From Chryseobacterium sp. OV279 (lineage in GTDB: Bacteria > Bacteroidota > Bacteroidia > Flavobacteriales > Weeksellaceae), in assembly GCF_900128945.1 (NCBI RefSeq), contig NZ_FQUD01000001.1, positions 372,001 to 436,000 of the forward strand: a stretch of DNA of 64,000 nucleotides, in the 5' to 3' direction. The first letter of the stretch is position 1. Each line of letters starts with the position of its first letter. The notes below the pieces were generated by a model that saw only the letters and a list, made by a program, of their open reading frames with translations, was not told the origin of the DNA and made no database searches. This document shows positions 27,943 through 37,233 of the stretch, one piece after another. The translations under genes and the position numbers were made by a program.

Positions 27943-30900
27943 TATTTAAATTCTACCACTTGGTTATTTTTGTTTTCTTTTTTGCGTCTCTCCTTCTTGT
28001 TTTTTTGGAAAATCTCACGGAATTTATCATAGTCTAAAGTAATGATAAAACCTACTCCCGTTTCTATGATCTGCCCCTGAAGAGCCACCTGATACTCATC
28101 CTTACGATACGCTCTAAGCATATACCTTCCGTCTTTTGAAAGGCTGTAATCTACTGTGACATTTCCTGCAATATTCGTTGTGCTTTCGTTTTGGCGTGCT
28201 TCACCTTCCAGGGCAAAATTACTTCCCACGGAAACTTTCAGACGGTCATTCAGTAATTTTTTACTTACCCCAACATTCAGATCCGTTCTTGTGTTTTTCT
28301 TCCCACTTGAATAATCTTCAGAAGAATCAAGACCTAAATCTATATCCACTCCTTTAATTAAGCCCGAAGCAAGATTATTTAGCTGTTGCGAAAGAATTTT
28401 ACTCACACTTTGTCTGGCCATCATTTCAGCAGACATTCCCGCACCCGATTCAAAAGGATTTTCCCCAATGAAACGGTTCAGTAAAAGAAGCGCAAAAACC
28501 TGCTTATTCATTTCAGATTCCTGAGTTCTCAGCTGGGTTAGCTTTTGATCAACAATATCTTTTACCGTAGAGGAGATCGCATTATTTTTTTCGTCCGTCG
28601 TAATATCAAAACTGATCTGTGGTTTCAGAAGTTCACCTTTCATTTTTAGTAAAGTATTGAAAGGGATTCTCTGTTTAAACTGATTCAGTATGGAAGCATC
28701 TTCACCACCCACTTGCTGCTCAACGAGATCAATAGGTGGAGCTTCCGTTTTATACACAGCGGTGATGTCCATAATCGCGGCAGTCGGTTCACCGGTCCAC
28801 GTAATGGTACTTCCTTTCTGGATATCAAATTTACGTTTCAGAAGACTTACGGAAAGTTCATAAGAACCTTTTTCCACTTCATAAACCCCTACAAGCGTTG
28901 TTTTTCCTGAAGGATCAATTCCGCCCGTCAGTTCTGCTTCACCCTGAAGTTTTACAAAATCTCCGTTAGCTTTATCAATCACAATGGACATTTTAGCTTC
29001 CTTGCTTACTTCAATATTCACACTCACGTCCATTCCTTTGATGCGGCTTTGGGCTTTCAGAGAATCAGCTTTAACGGTTTTATTTAAAACTACCTGATCC
29101 TGATCAATGAATTCAACAATTCCGTCTCTCTCCTGTACAGAAGGACTCGATTGCGGAAGAACAAACGTGAAATCAGTATCATCTGAAACGGCCAGTCTGC
29201 CGTCTACTTTCGGAAGATCCAGGTTTCCGCGGATATGAAGTCCTGCATCAATGGCAAGAATTCCATACATCATCGCGTCATTGGATTTTTCTGAATTCAC
29301 GACTTTGAAATCTTTGGCATTCACATCAAGATTAAATGCAAAATCCCTGTACGTCTGCGTAAGAACCTGTCCGTTGATGACAAGAGAATTTCCGTCCTTG
29401 TCGTTGATTTTAAATTTATTAAACTCAATACCACGGTTCGTAAAGTCAATTTCATCATTCAGTTTTCTGAAATCACTGCCGGTTTTGGCAATTTCCAGCC
29501 CTGCATCATTGAACTTTACTTTACCTAAAATATTCGGTTTTTCTGTATTTCCGGTGATCTTTAAATTCCCTGAAATATAGCCTTCCGTATTTGTTATCGC
29601 ATTCATGGAGAAGCCCTGAACACTCTTCATCTGAAGCTTGTTGATCGCCATATTCAGATCAAATGTGCTTGAAGAAGTATTGTAGTCTCCAAGAATTTTC
29701 ACATCGTTATCATTGCCGGATAGGGCAACATCAGCATTTAAAATATTCGGTGAAGCATTATTCACTTTGACCGCCAGATTTCCAACCGCATTTCCGTACA
29801 CGATGAGATCCGTAATATTAAGGTCTGAAGTGAAGGTCATATTTTTCGTTACGTCACGAAGCTGAGCCGTTCCGTTGATTGTTCCTTTAGCCAGAACCGT
29901 GTCTTTTTTAATCAGTTCGGTAATGGTTTCGATTTTAAAATCTTTCAGGGCAACATTCAGCGGGCTGGCTGGACTTTCGGTTTCAGACTGAAGCGAAATC
30001 TGACTTCCTCCGTTTGACAAAACAAAATTATCTGCTAGAATCCCTTTGCTGCTGATCTGGATCTTATTGTTTTCAGCAACATTCCAGTCCGAATAATTAA
30101 GTTTTAAACCATCCGGGTTCAGAGATATTTCTGTGATATCATTCAGAGATTTGGCCTTTCCTGCAATAAGGAACTGCGTAGCATCTTTGTCGTCTTTGGT
30201 GGTAATATTGTAATTAATGGTATTATCCGCTACATCTCCGGTCACCGCGATTTTTTTCAGGGTGAAACTGGAACTTTTTAGAGAACCTGCATTGAGACTG
30301 TACTGTAGCGCCTGATTTTCATTGGTCACTTTTAACGCGACATTTTCCAACGAATTTTCACCATATAATAATTGCGGGATCTGTCCGTCTATTTCAATTT
30401 TTTGAGAATCAGCATCATAATTTCCTGCTAAATTGATGGTTTCAAAAGTTTTCAGTTCCGGAACAAATTTCCTGATCAGATCATCATTTTTGATCTTGGC
30501 ATTGAAGGTGAAAAACTGTCCCGGATCAATTTTCTGTCCTTTAGCAGGCTTCTGGAACTGATAATACTGATTGATCGTCTGTGTTAATGCGCCAAAGATC
30601 TGGGTCAGTTTATATTTTCCTTTTAATGAAACATCTGCAATCTGAGAATTGAAAATAATCTGTGTGGAATCCTGCGTAGAAGACGCTTTCAGATTAACTT
30701 CCTGCACAGGATAGACTTCTTTGGTGTCGGAAAACGCGAAATCTTTTAAGTTTAAATAACCGTTCAGTGCATCCGGATCAAGGCTTGAAAAATCCCCGTC
30801 GATCTTTCCTGCAATAATCATGGGTTTCTCATAGAATCCAAGTTTATTCACATCAAGTTTGATCACTTCACCGTTGATTTTCACGGTAGGATTTTTTTCG

Positions 30901-32972
30901 CTGTAAACTCCGGAAGCTATTAAATTCAGATTCGCATTCGGATCTTTTGAATTTAAAACGATATTATAAACTCCTTTATTAATTTTACCTGTCAGATCCA
31001 TATTCTGGTAACGGTATCTCTTATAAACAGCTGATGCTACATGACCTTTAAGATCTGCTTTTGCATTTTTAAAATCAAAGCTTTCACCTTTTGCGGAAAT
31101 CTGAGCGGTAACGGCTCCTACATCCTTATTCTTAATAATCTTTCCAACCTGAATGGCCTGAAGATTAGCTTTTACATCATACAGTTCGCGGTTTTTTCTG
31201 CTCATATCCACATCTGCCACGATAGCAGCGTTTCCAAGGGTAGAGTAGAGGTTAAGGTCTGCCTTCACCACCTTTGTTGTTCCTTTTGCACTTCCTTTGA
31301 TACTGAAATGGGAAGGCAGGGAAATATTGGATGGAATGGTATTTTTCGGAACCAGATTGTAAACCGTTTTAGCTTCTGCTGAAAATTCTCCGATCCTGAG
31401 ATCATAGTACAGATTTTCAGGTTTCATTGCATTTTTGATTCTTCCTGATGCAGCCACTCTCAACTGATCCAAACCTGACACTTTAAGATCTTTGATCAGT
31501 AAATCATTGACGATTCCCTGAACATTGGCGTTCACATTCAGAATCGCGTTCGGATATTTATTGAATGGAGCCGTATTTCGCAAAGTCGGAACGATATTCA
31601 GGATATCGGCGAAACCTATTTTAGAATCCTTGATATTGGCTGAAATTTTTACAGCACCCGGATTTGAAGTCAGCTGATCAAGGGATTCATAATTTAAAAT
31701 CACCTCATCACGGATCAGCGTTTTTGGAGTCTGCAGATAAAGATCTTTCAGGTAAGCCTGCTTTTCTTCATAGACAAAGTCTGTATTGAATTTCTGGATA
31801 TCCAGACCTCTTCCTTCCTGAATTTCTGCTGAATTCACGGTTCCTGCAAAAGTATTGTTCTCCATTTTGAAGCTTCTTACTTCCACGTTCATTTTAGAAA
31901 AATTCATGTGGTTGAAATCCATTCCCTGTTTGGTGGGAGCAATCGCGGTATTGTTGTACACCACTTTTACATCATTCAGTACCAGTTTTCCGAGAAGCAC
32001 TTTCATCGCTTTATCCTTGTCTGAAATTTTAGAAACTTCAGGTTCTTTTGTATCCTTCGGATTGGCGTTTTGTGCAGGAAGATAAAGATTGGCGTTAATG
32101 TCTGCCCCGGAAAGAAAAACATTGGAAATATTGTAGGAATTATTCTCAAGATCCAGCTTATTCACCTTCGTACTTAATTCTTTGAACAGAACTTTAGCAA
32201 ACGTTTTGGTGTTGTCATCTCCGTAATCTATATCGAAATTGGTCAGTTTGATTCCTCTAAGGCCAATATTCATCGGCTTTTTGTCGTTGAGTGAATCTAC
32301 CTTTTTCTCTACTTTTTTAGAAACCTCTTCAATAAGGTCCTGCTTTAATTTTAATTTCAGTCCGTCAAGATTGATATCATTAACGGCATAGGTATTTTTA
32401 TTGAGATCAAAGGTTTTAACCCTCGTATCAAATGATTTGAAATATAATTTAATATCGTTCCTCGACTGCTGATCGTTGAAGGTCACCCCAATATCCTTTA
32501 AATTAATCTTATCAAGAGAAATAATAAATGGCTTGGAAGGACTTTCCTCTTTATCGCTGGTCGCAAAAGCATTGATGATATAATCGAAATTGAATGTTCC
32601 GTTCGGTTTACGGACTACATTGGCGCGTGCTCCCTCAAGATCCACCGAAGTAATGTCGGCCGTGGAACTGATAAGCTTCATCATATTCAGACCTACATCC
32701 AGCTTTTTAACGGCCAGAAGCGTGTCTACGTCCTGTCCTTTGAGATAGAGGTTTTCCATCACAAGACTGTTCGGGAATCCTATATAGACCCTTTCCAGAC
32801 TTACTTTGGTCTTGATTTTTTTCTCAAGATAGACGACGAGTTTGTCTTTGATGAAATTTTGAACGGCAGGAAGCCTCAGACTTACTATCAGAAGGGTAAC
32901 AAAAACCAATATCGAAATAAAAGTTATTGCAATACGCTTTAAAATTTTTCTTTTGTTGATTTTCAGTTTCAA
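27942..32972 (-). CDS. tamB: TamB-like translocation and assembly module protein
   Basis: A 1676-residue AsmA/TamB-type protein. A single N-terminal membrane anchor (about 10-30, RIAITFISILVFVTLLIVSL) is followed by a very long beta-rich periplasmic region built of repeated strands and a C-terminal DUF490/TamB domain (about 1250-1640). Such proteins bridge the two membranes as a hydrophobic groove for lipid transfer and act with TamA/TamL. The frame opens with TTG at 32972; a stop codon three codons upstream excludes an upstream ATG, so TTG is probably the true start. A TATATTTG element lies about 20 bases upstream. First gene of the tamB-tamL-yihY operon. Confidence 0.92.
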   Translation of the reverse strand: MKLKINKRKILKRIAITFISILVFVTLLIVSLRLPAVQNFIKDKLVVYLEKKIKTKVSLERVYIGFPNSLVMENLYLKGQDVDTLLAVKKLDVGLNMMKLISSTADITSVDLEGARANVVRKPNGTFNFDYIINAFATSDKEESPSKPFIISLDKINLKDIGVTFNDQQSRNDIKLYFKSFDTRVKTFDLNKNTYAVNDINLDGLKLKLKQDLIEEVSKKVEKKVDSLNDKKPMNIGLRGIKLTNFDIDYGDDNTKTFAKVLFKELSTKVNKLDLENNSYNISNVFLSGADINANLYLPAQNANPKDTKEPEVSKISDKDKAMKVLLGKLVLNDVKVVYNNTAIAPTKQGMDFNHMNFSKMNVEVRSFKMENNTFAGTVNSAEIQEGRGLDIQKFNTDFVYEEKQAYLKDLYLQTPKTLIRDEVILNYESLDQLTSNPGAVKISANIKDSKIGFADILNIVPTLRNTAPFNKYPNAILNVNANVQGIVNDLLIKDLKVSGLDQLRVAASGRIKNAMKPENLYYDLRIGEFSAEAKTVYNLVPKNTIPSNISLPSHFSIKGSAKGTTKVVKADLNLYSTLGNAAIVADVDMSRKNRELYDVKANLQAIQVGKIIKNKDVGAVTAQISAKGESFDFKNAKADLKGHVASAVYKRYRYQNMDLTGKINKGVYNIVLNSKDPNANLNLIASGVYSEKNPTVKINGEVIKLDVNKLGFYEKPMIIAGKIDGDFSSLDPDALNGYLNLKDFAFSDTKEVYPVQEVNLKASSTQDSTQIIFNSQIADVSLKGKYKLTQIFGALTQTINQYYQFQKPAKGQKIDPGQFFTFNAKIKNDDLIRKFVPELKTFETINLAGNYDADSQKIEIDGQIPQLLYGENSLENVALKVTNENQALQYSLNAGSLKSSSFTLKKIAVTGDVADNTINYNITTKDDKDATQFLIAGKAKSLNDITEISLNPDGLKLNYSDWNVAENNKIQISSKGILADNFVLSNGGSQISLQSETESPASPLNVALKDFKIETITELIKKDTVLAKGTINGTAQLRDVTKNMTFTSDLNITDLIVYGNAVGNLAVKVNNASPNILNADVALSGNDNDVKILGDYNTSSSTFDLNMAINKLQMKSVQGFSMNAITNTEGYISGNLKITGNTEKPNILGKVKFNDAGLEIAKTGSDFRKLNDEIDFTNRGIEFNKFKINDKDGNSLVINGQVLTQTYRDFAFNLDVNAKDFKVVNSEKSNDAMMYGILAIDAGLHIRGNLDLPKVDGRLAVSDDTDFTFVLPQSSPSVQERDGIVEFIDQDQVVLNKTVKADSLKAQSRIKGMDVSVNIEVSKEAKMSIVIDKANGDFVKLQGEAELTGGIDPSGKTTLVGVYEVEKGSYELSVSLLKRKFDIQKGSTITWTGEPTAAIMDITAVYKTEAPPIDLVEQQVGGEDASILNQFKQRIPFNTLLKMKGELLKPQISFDITTDEKNNAISSTVKDIVDQKLTQLRTQESEMNKQVFALLLLNRFIGENPFESGAGMSAEMMARQSVSKILSQQLNNLASGLIKGVDIDLGLDSSEDYSSGKKNTRTDLNVGVSKKLLNDRLKVSVGSNFALEGEARQNESTTNIAGNVTVDYSLSKDGRYMLRAYRKDEYQVALQGQIIETGVGFIITLDYDKFREIFQKNKKERRKKENKNNQVVEFK

Positions 32973-32990
32973 ATGTGACTAGGTTTTTAA

Positions 32991-32998
32991 CAAATATA
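32991..32998 (-). promoter_or_regulatory. Bacteroidota -7 element upstream of tamB
   Basis: On the minus strand this reads TATATTTG, matching TAnnTTTG. The predicted leader before the TTG start is about 12 bases. Confidence 0.6.
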
Positions 32999-33449
32999 AG
33001 AATACTATTTTATTAGTTCTTCGTTGTGGTATCCTAGTATAAGTACAAAAATCCTGCCTTGGCTGTCCTGATATGGAATTTAGTTGAATAGTTGTCAAGT
33101 GAATATGTTGATAAAGACAACCAAGGTTTGGATTTTTTTTAATAAAAGCCCCCTTTATATCATTTTTTAACGTTGAAAAGGTTTAGCAAAAATGAAATTC
33201 AAATGTTAGATAGGTTTCAAAGGGGGCAAGGAATATATGGAGATAATAAATTTTGTTAATTATTTGATCTAAGTTTTAAAGGGCGGGAAGCTGGAAGAGG
33301 GAGGCTGGAAGTTCATATTGTCCACTCATTTTGATTGTTGTTTTAAAATTTAATGATTTGGTTGAAAAAAATAATAAATGGTTCTCTAAGTTTTCCTTTC
33401 GACATCAATAACTTCCCTCTTCCAGCTTCAAACTTCCAGACTATTAAAA
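32999..33449. other. Non-coding gap with two inverted repeats
   Basis: No gene is seen between ccoP and tamB. Inverted repeat 1: GCCCCCTTT (33148-33156) and AAAGGGGGC (33219-33227), enclosing 62 bases. Inverted repeat 2: GAAGCTGGAAGAGGGA (33287-33302) and its exact complement (33414-33429). The second is followed by another matching pair, CTGGAAGTT (33305-33313) and AACTTCCAG (33431-33439), in parallel rather than nested order. The CTTCCAGC motif looks like a dispersed low-complexity repeat; a related GGAAGAGGGA occurs near 52296. Confidence 0.6.
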
Positions 33450-34337
33450 CTAATTGTTTCCGTTTTCCCATTTCACTTCTTCACCCTGAGCAGCGGCACC
33501 GCCCTGAGCCGGAGTGATAGCAGCCGTTTCCTGGTTGATGTGATAGATATACGTTGCAATTTTCTCAGCATCTCTTCCTGTAATGGTTCCGTCTTTGATG
33601 AAAGGACGCATCGTAGGATTATTCGGAGAGCCGTTTTCAAGCATCCAGAAGACATTTTTAAACAGACTTTTTTCTTTGATATTGATCCAGTGGGTATCCG
33701 TAAGATTTGGTCCGATGCCTCCTTTTGCACCGTCACCATGGCAGGTTACGCAGTTGGTTTTAAATAATTCCTGACCTTCAGCGATATTATCGGCGCTGTA
33801 TTTTGCATTTTCCAGATTGATCTGAGGGGCATTTTTTTCGTATTCTTCAATGGAAGCCAGCATGGTTTTCACTTCCTTGTCATATTCAGCTTCAGGATGA
33901 GCGTATTCCGTGAAGGCAAAAGCCATCAGATACACTACACAGAATATACATCCGAACCAGAACAGACCGATCCACCATTTCGGCAATGAATTGTCAAGCT
34001 CTGTGATTCCATCAAAACCATGGTCAATAAGAATGTCTTTTTCTTCCGTAGCAGACTGTTTCTTGAATGCAGAATTCCAAAGTTTCTGATAATACGGAAT
34101 GTTTTTTTCTGCTAAATATTCTTTCTTTTCCTCATCCGTCAGCCTGTTGAAACTCTCATTTTCCACCAGATCTCCAATCGAGTTCATGATCAGGAGAAGA
34201 ATGACAGCGATGAGAATAAGCGCCCAGAAAAACGGCGAGGAAAAATAACCTGAATCTCCGGCGAACATTTCAAACGCCATGATCGTTAAGCCTATCGTTG
34301 TTGCGATATATATTGAAATCGGGGTTCTCTTTTTCAT
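33450..34337 (-). CDS. ccoP: cbb3-type cytochrome c oxidase subunit III (single-heme CcoP)
   Basis: A 295-residue subunit of the high-affinity terminal oxidase that carries electrons to the catalytic subunit. It has two N-terminal membrane helices (about 7-55), a cytoplasmic linker and a third helix (about 118-145: WWIGLFWFGCIFCVVYLMAF, the FixP_N-type segment). One cytochrome c domain follows, with heme motif C-V-T-C-H near 196-200 and an axial Met in PTMRPF. Proteobacterial CcoP has two heme motifs; only one is present here, as is common in Bacteroidota. It lies 19 bases downstream of ccoNO. The small subunit CcoQ and the maturation genes are not in this stretch. Confidence 0.93.
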   Translation of the reverse strand: MKKRTPISIYIATTIGLTIMAFEMFAGDSGYFSSPFFWALILIAVILLLIMNSIGDLVENESFNRLTDEEKKEYLAEKNIPYYQKLWNSAFKKQSATEEKDILIDHGFDGITELDNSLPKWWIGLFWFGCIFCVVYLMAFAFTEYAHPEAEYDKEVKTMLASIEEYEKNAPQINLENAKYSADNIAEGQELFKTNCVTCHGDGAKGGIGPNLTDTHWINIKEKSLFKNVFWMLENGSPNNPTMRPFIKDGTITGRDAEKIATYIYHINQETAAITPAQGGAAAQGEEVKWENGNN

Positions 34338-34356
34338 TGCAGTACAATTTTATAGG

Positions 34357-36636
34357 TTACTCAGCACTTGCGGTCTGGATCTGTGTCGTTTTAATATCGG
34401 TACCCAATCTTTGCAGGTAAGCGATCATCGCTACAATTTCTCTCTGCTCAAGCGGTATATAAGCAGCGCCTTTTGCTGTTTTTTCTTTTTCCATCTGGCT
34501 TTTCACATCTGCCGCTTCTGAATAAATTCTCTGTACAATCGCTTTGGACTGATTGTCTGCCCATTGTCCGGCAGAATCTATTTCCGCTTTTGAATAAGGT
34601 ACATCGAAAACATTTTTCATTAACCTCATCTTGGCTACCATTTGAGTACGGTCCAGCTGATTCGTGATCAGCCATGGGAAACGCGGCATAATGGAGCCTG
34701 CAGAGGTAATTCTTGGGTTGTACATATGTTTGAAATGCCATGAATCCGGGTTTCTGCCTCCTTCTCTGTGAAGATCCGGTCCGGTTCTCTTGGAACCCCA
34801 TAAGAACGGTCGGTCATAAATAAATTCTCCCGCTTTGGAATACTGTCCGTTTTTACCTTCAAACCTCACGATTTCATCACGGAAAGGTCTGATCATCTGG
34901 GAGTGGCAGGAGTTACATCCTTCACGGACATATAAATCTCTTCCTTCCAGTTCAAGCGGTGTGTAGGGTTTTACAGCCGTGATCGTCGGAACACTTTGTT
35001 TTAATGATAAGGTCGGAACGATTTCTATTAATCCGCCTATTGCTATGGTAATGAAAGCCAGGATAGATAATAGTTTTGGTGTTCTTTCCAGCCAAAGGTG
35101 TACGCCTTCGCCTTCTTTTCTTGCGGTTCCGATATCTGCCAATGCGGGAGCTTCTGCCGGAACGTTTTTCTGGAATGAACCTGATCTTACGGTTTTAATC
35201 ACATTGATCACCATTAAAATAGCTCCGGAAAGGTAAAGAAGACCTCCTAAGAATCTCATTTTAAAGTAAGGAATGATCGCAGTCACCGTATCCAGCCAGT
35301 TTTTCCATAACAGAGTTCCGTCCGGATTGAACTGTTTCCACATCAATCCCTGGGTGAATCCTGAGATATACATCGGAACGGCATAAAAGATAATTCCCAA
35401 TGTTCCCAGCCAGAAGTGCCAGTTGGCTAATTTTTTAGACCATAACGGGGTTCTCCACATGATCGGGATCAGATAATAGACTACTCCGAAGGCCATGAAA
35501 CCATTCCACCCAAGCGCACCCAAATGTACGTGCCCGATGACCCAGTCGGTGTAATGCCCGATTTTGTTTAAAGATTTAGTAGCTAATAAAGGTCCCTCGA
35601 AAGTAGCCATACCATAACAGGTAATTGCTACGACGAAGAATTTAAGGATCGGATTTTCTCTTACTTTATCCCAGGCTCCTCTTAAGGTAAGAAGACCGTT
35701 CAGCATTCCTCCCCATGACGGAGCAATCAGCATAATAGAGAATCCCGTACCTACGGCCTGAGCCCATGCCGGAAGCGCCGTATACTGAAGGTGGTGAGGG
35801 CCCGCCCACAGGTATACGAATATCAGCGACCAAAAGTGAATAATGGATAATTTATAGGAGAATACAGGACGCTGTGCCGCTTTCGGCATGAAATAGTACA
35901 TCAGACCCAGTACCGGTGTTGTGAGTACGAATGCTACAGCATTGTGACCGTACCACCACTGTACAAGTGCATCTTTTACACCAGCATATACAGAATAGGA
36001 TTTCCAACTTGTGAATGATAAGGGAACTTCAAGATTATTAAAGATATGCAGCATCGCCACGGCAATCCATGTTGCGATATAGAACCAGATAGCTACGTAA
36101 AGGTGTCTTACCCTTCTTTTCGCAATGGTTCCGAACATATTGATTCCGAAAATAACCCATGAGAAGGTAATCAGGATGTCAATCGGCCATTCGTGTTCTG
36201 CATATTCTTTAGAGGTATTGATTCCCATTAAGAACGTGATCACTACGGCAACGATCATCAGCTGCCAGCTCCAGAAATGAATCCATGAAAGCGTATCACT
36301 GTACATTCTTGTTTTTAAAAGTCTCTGCATGCTGTAATAAGCACCGCAGAAGAAGGAATTACACACAAAAGCAAAAATAACGGCACTCGTATGCAGCATT
36401 CTGATCCTTCCGAATCCCATGGCACCCTGCGTGTTGATCAGTCCCTGGATATTTCCGCTTCTCAGACTCTGAATCGTGGTATCATCTGTCCCGAATAAAA
36501 ACTCAGGCAACTCAGGGTAGAAAAGCATCAGTGCGGCCGAAAGTCCCAGCAGAAAGCCGACCAGCCCGAATACGATAGTAGCATACAAGAATGCTCTGAC
36601 AATATTATTGTCATAATTGAATTTTTGCGTCTCCAT
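34357..36636 (-). CDS. ccoNO: cbb3-type cytochrome c oxidase, fused subunits I and II (CcoN-CcoO)
   Basis: Reduces oxygen to water and pumps protons at low oxygen. The 759-residue protein joins a 12-helix CcoN catalytic subunit (about 1-480; histidine-rich helices such as WWYGHNAVAF and GHVHLGALGWNGFM bind heme and copper) to a CcoO monoheme cytochrome c (about 520-759; heme motif C-N-S-C-H near 575, then IRPFRDE). The fusion is typical of Bacteroidota. It heads a two-gene unit with ccoP. An FNR-like box lies about 60 bases upstream, fitting induction at low oxygen. Confidence 0.95.
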   Translation of the reverse strand: METQKFNYDNNIVRAFLYATIVFGLVGFLLGLSAALMLFYPELPEFLFGTDDTTIQSLRSGNIQGLINTQGAMGFGRIRMLHTSAVIFAFVCNSFFCGAYYSMQRLLKTRMYSDTLSWIHFWSWQLMIVAVVITFLMGINTSKEYAEHEWPIDILITFSWVIFGINMFGTIAKRRVRHLYVAIWFYIATWIAVAMLHIFNNLEVPLSFTSWKSYSVYAGVKDALVQWWYGHNAVAFVLTTPVLGLMYYFMPKAAQRPVFSYKLSIIHFWSLIFVYLWAGPHHLQYTALPAWAQAVGTGFSIMLIAPSWGGMLNGLLTLRGAWDKVRENPILKFFVVAITCYGMATFEGPLLATKSLNKIGHYTDWVIGHVHLGALGWNGFMAFGVVYYLIPIMWRTPLWSKKLANWHFWLGTLGIIFYAVPMYISGFTQGLMWKQFNPDGTLLWKNWLDTVTAIIPYFKMRFLGGLLYLSGAILMVINVIKTVRSGSFQKNVPAEAPALADIGTARKEGEGVHLWLERTPKLLSILAFITIAIGGLIEIVPTLSLKQSVPTITAVKPYTPLELEGRDLYVREGCNSCHSQMIRPFRDEIVRFEGKNGQYSKAGEFIYDRPFLWGSKRTGPDLHREGGRNPDSWHFKHMYNPRITSAGSIMPRFPWLITNQLDRTQMVAKMRLMKNVFDVPYSKAEIDSAGQWADNQSKAIVQRIYSEAADVKSQMEKEKTAKGAAYIPLEQREIVAMIAYLQRLGTDIKTTQIQTASAE

Positions 36637-36696
36637 AATTCCAATTGTTGTTGTACGGAAGTGATATTTATCCTCTGAAATCAGAAGGCAGTGACC

Positions 36697-36710
36697 TTGA
36701 TTTGGATGAA
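36697..36710 (-). promoter_or_regulatory. Candidate FNR/CRP-type box upstream of ccoNO
   Basis: TTGAT-TTGG-ATGAA matches the FNR palindrome TTGAT-N4-ATCAA with one mismatch and sits 61 bases upstream of the ccoNO start. FNR-family control of cbb3 oxidases is well established in other bacteria; its use here is inference. Confidence 0.45.
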
Positions 36711-36758
36711 AAAATAAATATCATGTAACGTGTATAATGTTTTGCCAAAGGTATTTAT

Positions 36759-36766
36759 TAACTTTG
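36759..36766 (+). promoter_or_regulatory. Bacteroidota -7 element upstream of the small XRE gene
   Basis: TAACTTTG matches TAnnTTTG, with TTTG at 36741-36744 upstream (a short spacer). The predicted leader is about 50 bases. Confidence 0.5.
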
Positions 36767-36822
36767 TGTAAGTCTAGTAGGTATCCTTCTAAACTATACC
36801 GAAAACTACTAAAACAAAAACG

Positions 36823-37116
36823 ATGAAAGTATGTGGCCAAAATATCAGGAAAATCCGTAGGAGCAAAGACTTTACGCAGGAGTATATGGCTTTTGAAATG
36901 GGCATTTCCCAAAAGGCCTATTCCGATATTGAAAATTCTAAAGTGAAGATCAATCTCGATATCCTGACGAAGATTTCAGATATTCTTGAAATTAAACCTT
37001 CCGATATCTGCAGTATTTCGCACAAATGCGGAAATGATGGGACTGAAGACCGGTATCAGTCGCTTTTGGAGTATATGAAAAAGAATAATATTTCAATTCC
37101 TGAGGAATATTTATAA
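36823..37116 (+). CDS. Small XRE-family helix-turn-helix regulator
   Basis: A 97-residue protein whose first 65 residues form a Cro/C1-type HTH: IRKIRRSKDFTQEYMAFEMG, then ISQKAYSDIENSK as recognition helix, then a TKISDILEI helix. The tail of about 30 residues is short and polar. Divergent from the cbb3 oxidase genes, sharing the 186-base region that holds the FNR-like box. Its targets cannot be read from the sequence, but control of the neighbour or of itself is plausible. Confidence 0.9.
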   Translation: MKVCGQNIRKIRRSKDFTQEYMAFEMGISQKAYSDIENSKVKINLDILTKISDILEIKPSDICSISHKCGNDGTEDRYQSLLEYMKKNNISIPEEYL

Positions 37117-37233
37117 AGAAATACTTCATTTTTACTTTTTAATTCTTTAAAACTGAATCTTTTGAAGGTTCTTAATGCTTCACAGAAGGCAAATTTCTCT
37201 AAAGTTTTATATATTTAGGGCATAATTGATTTT

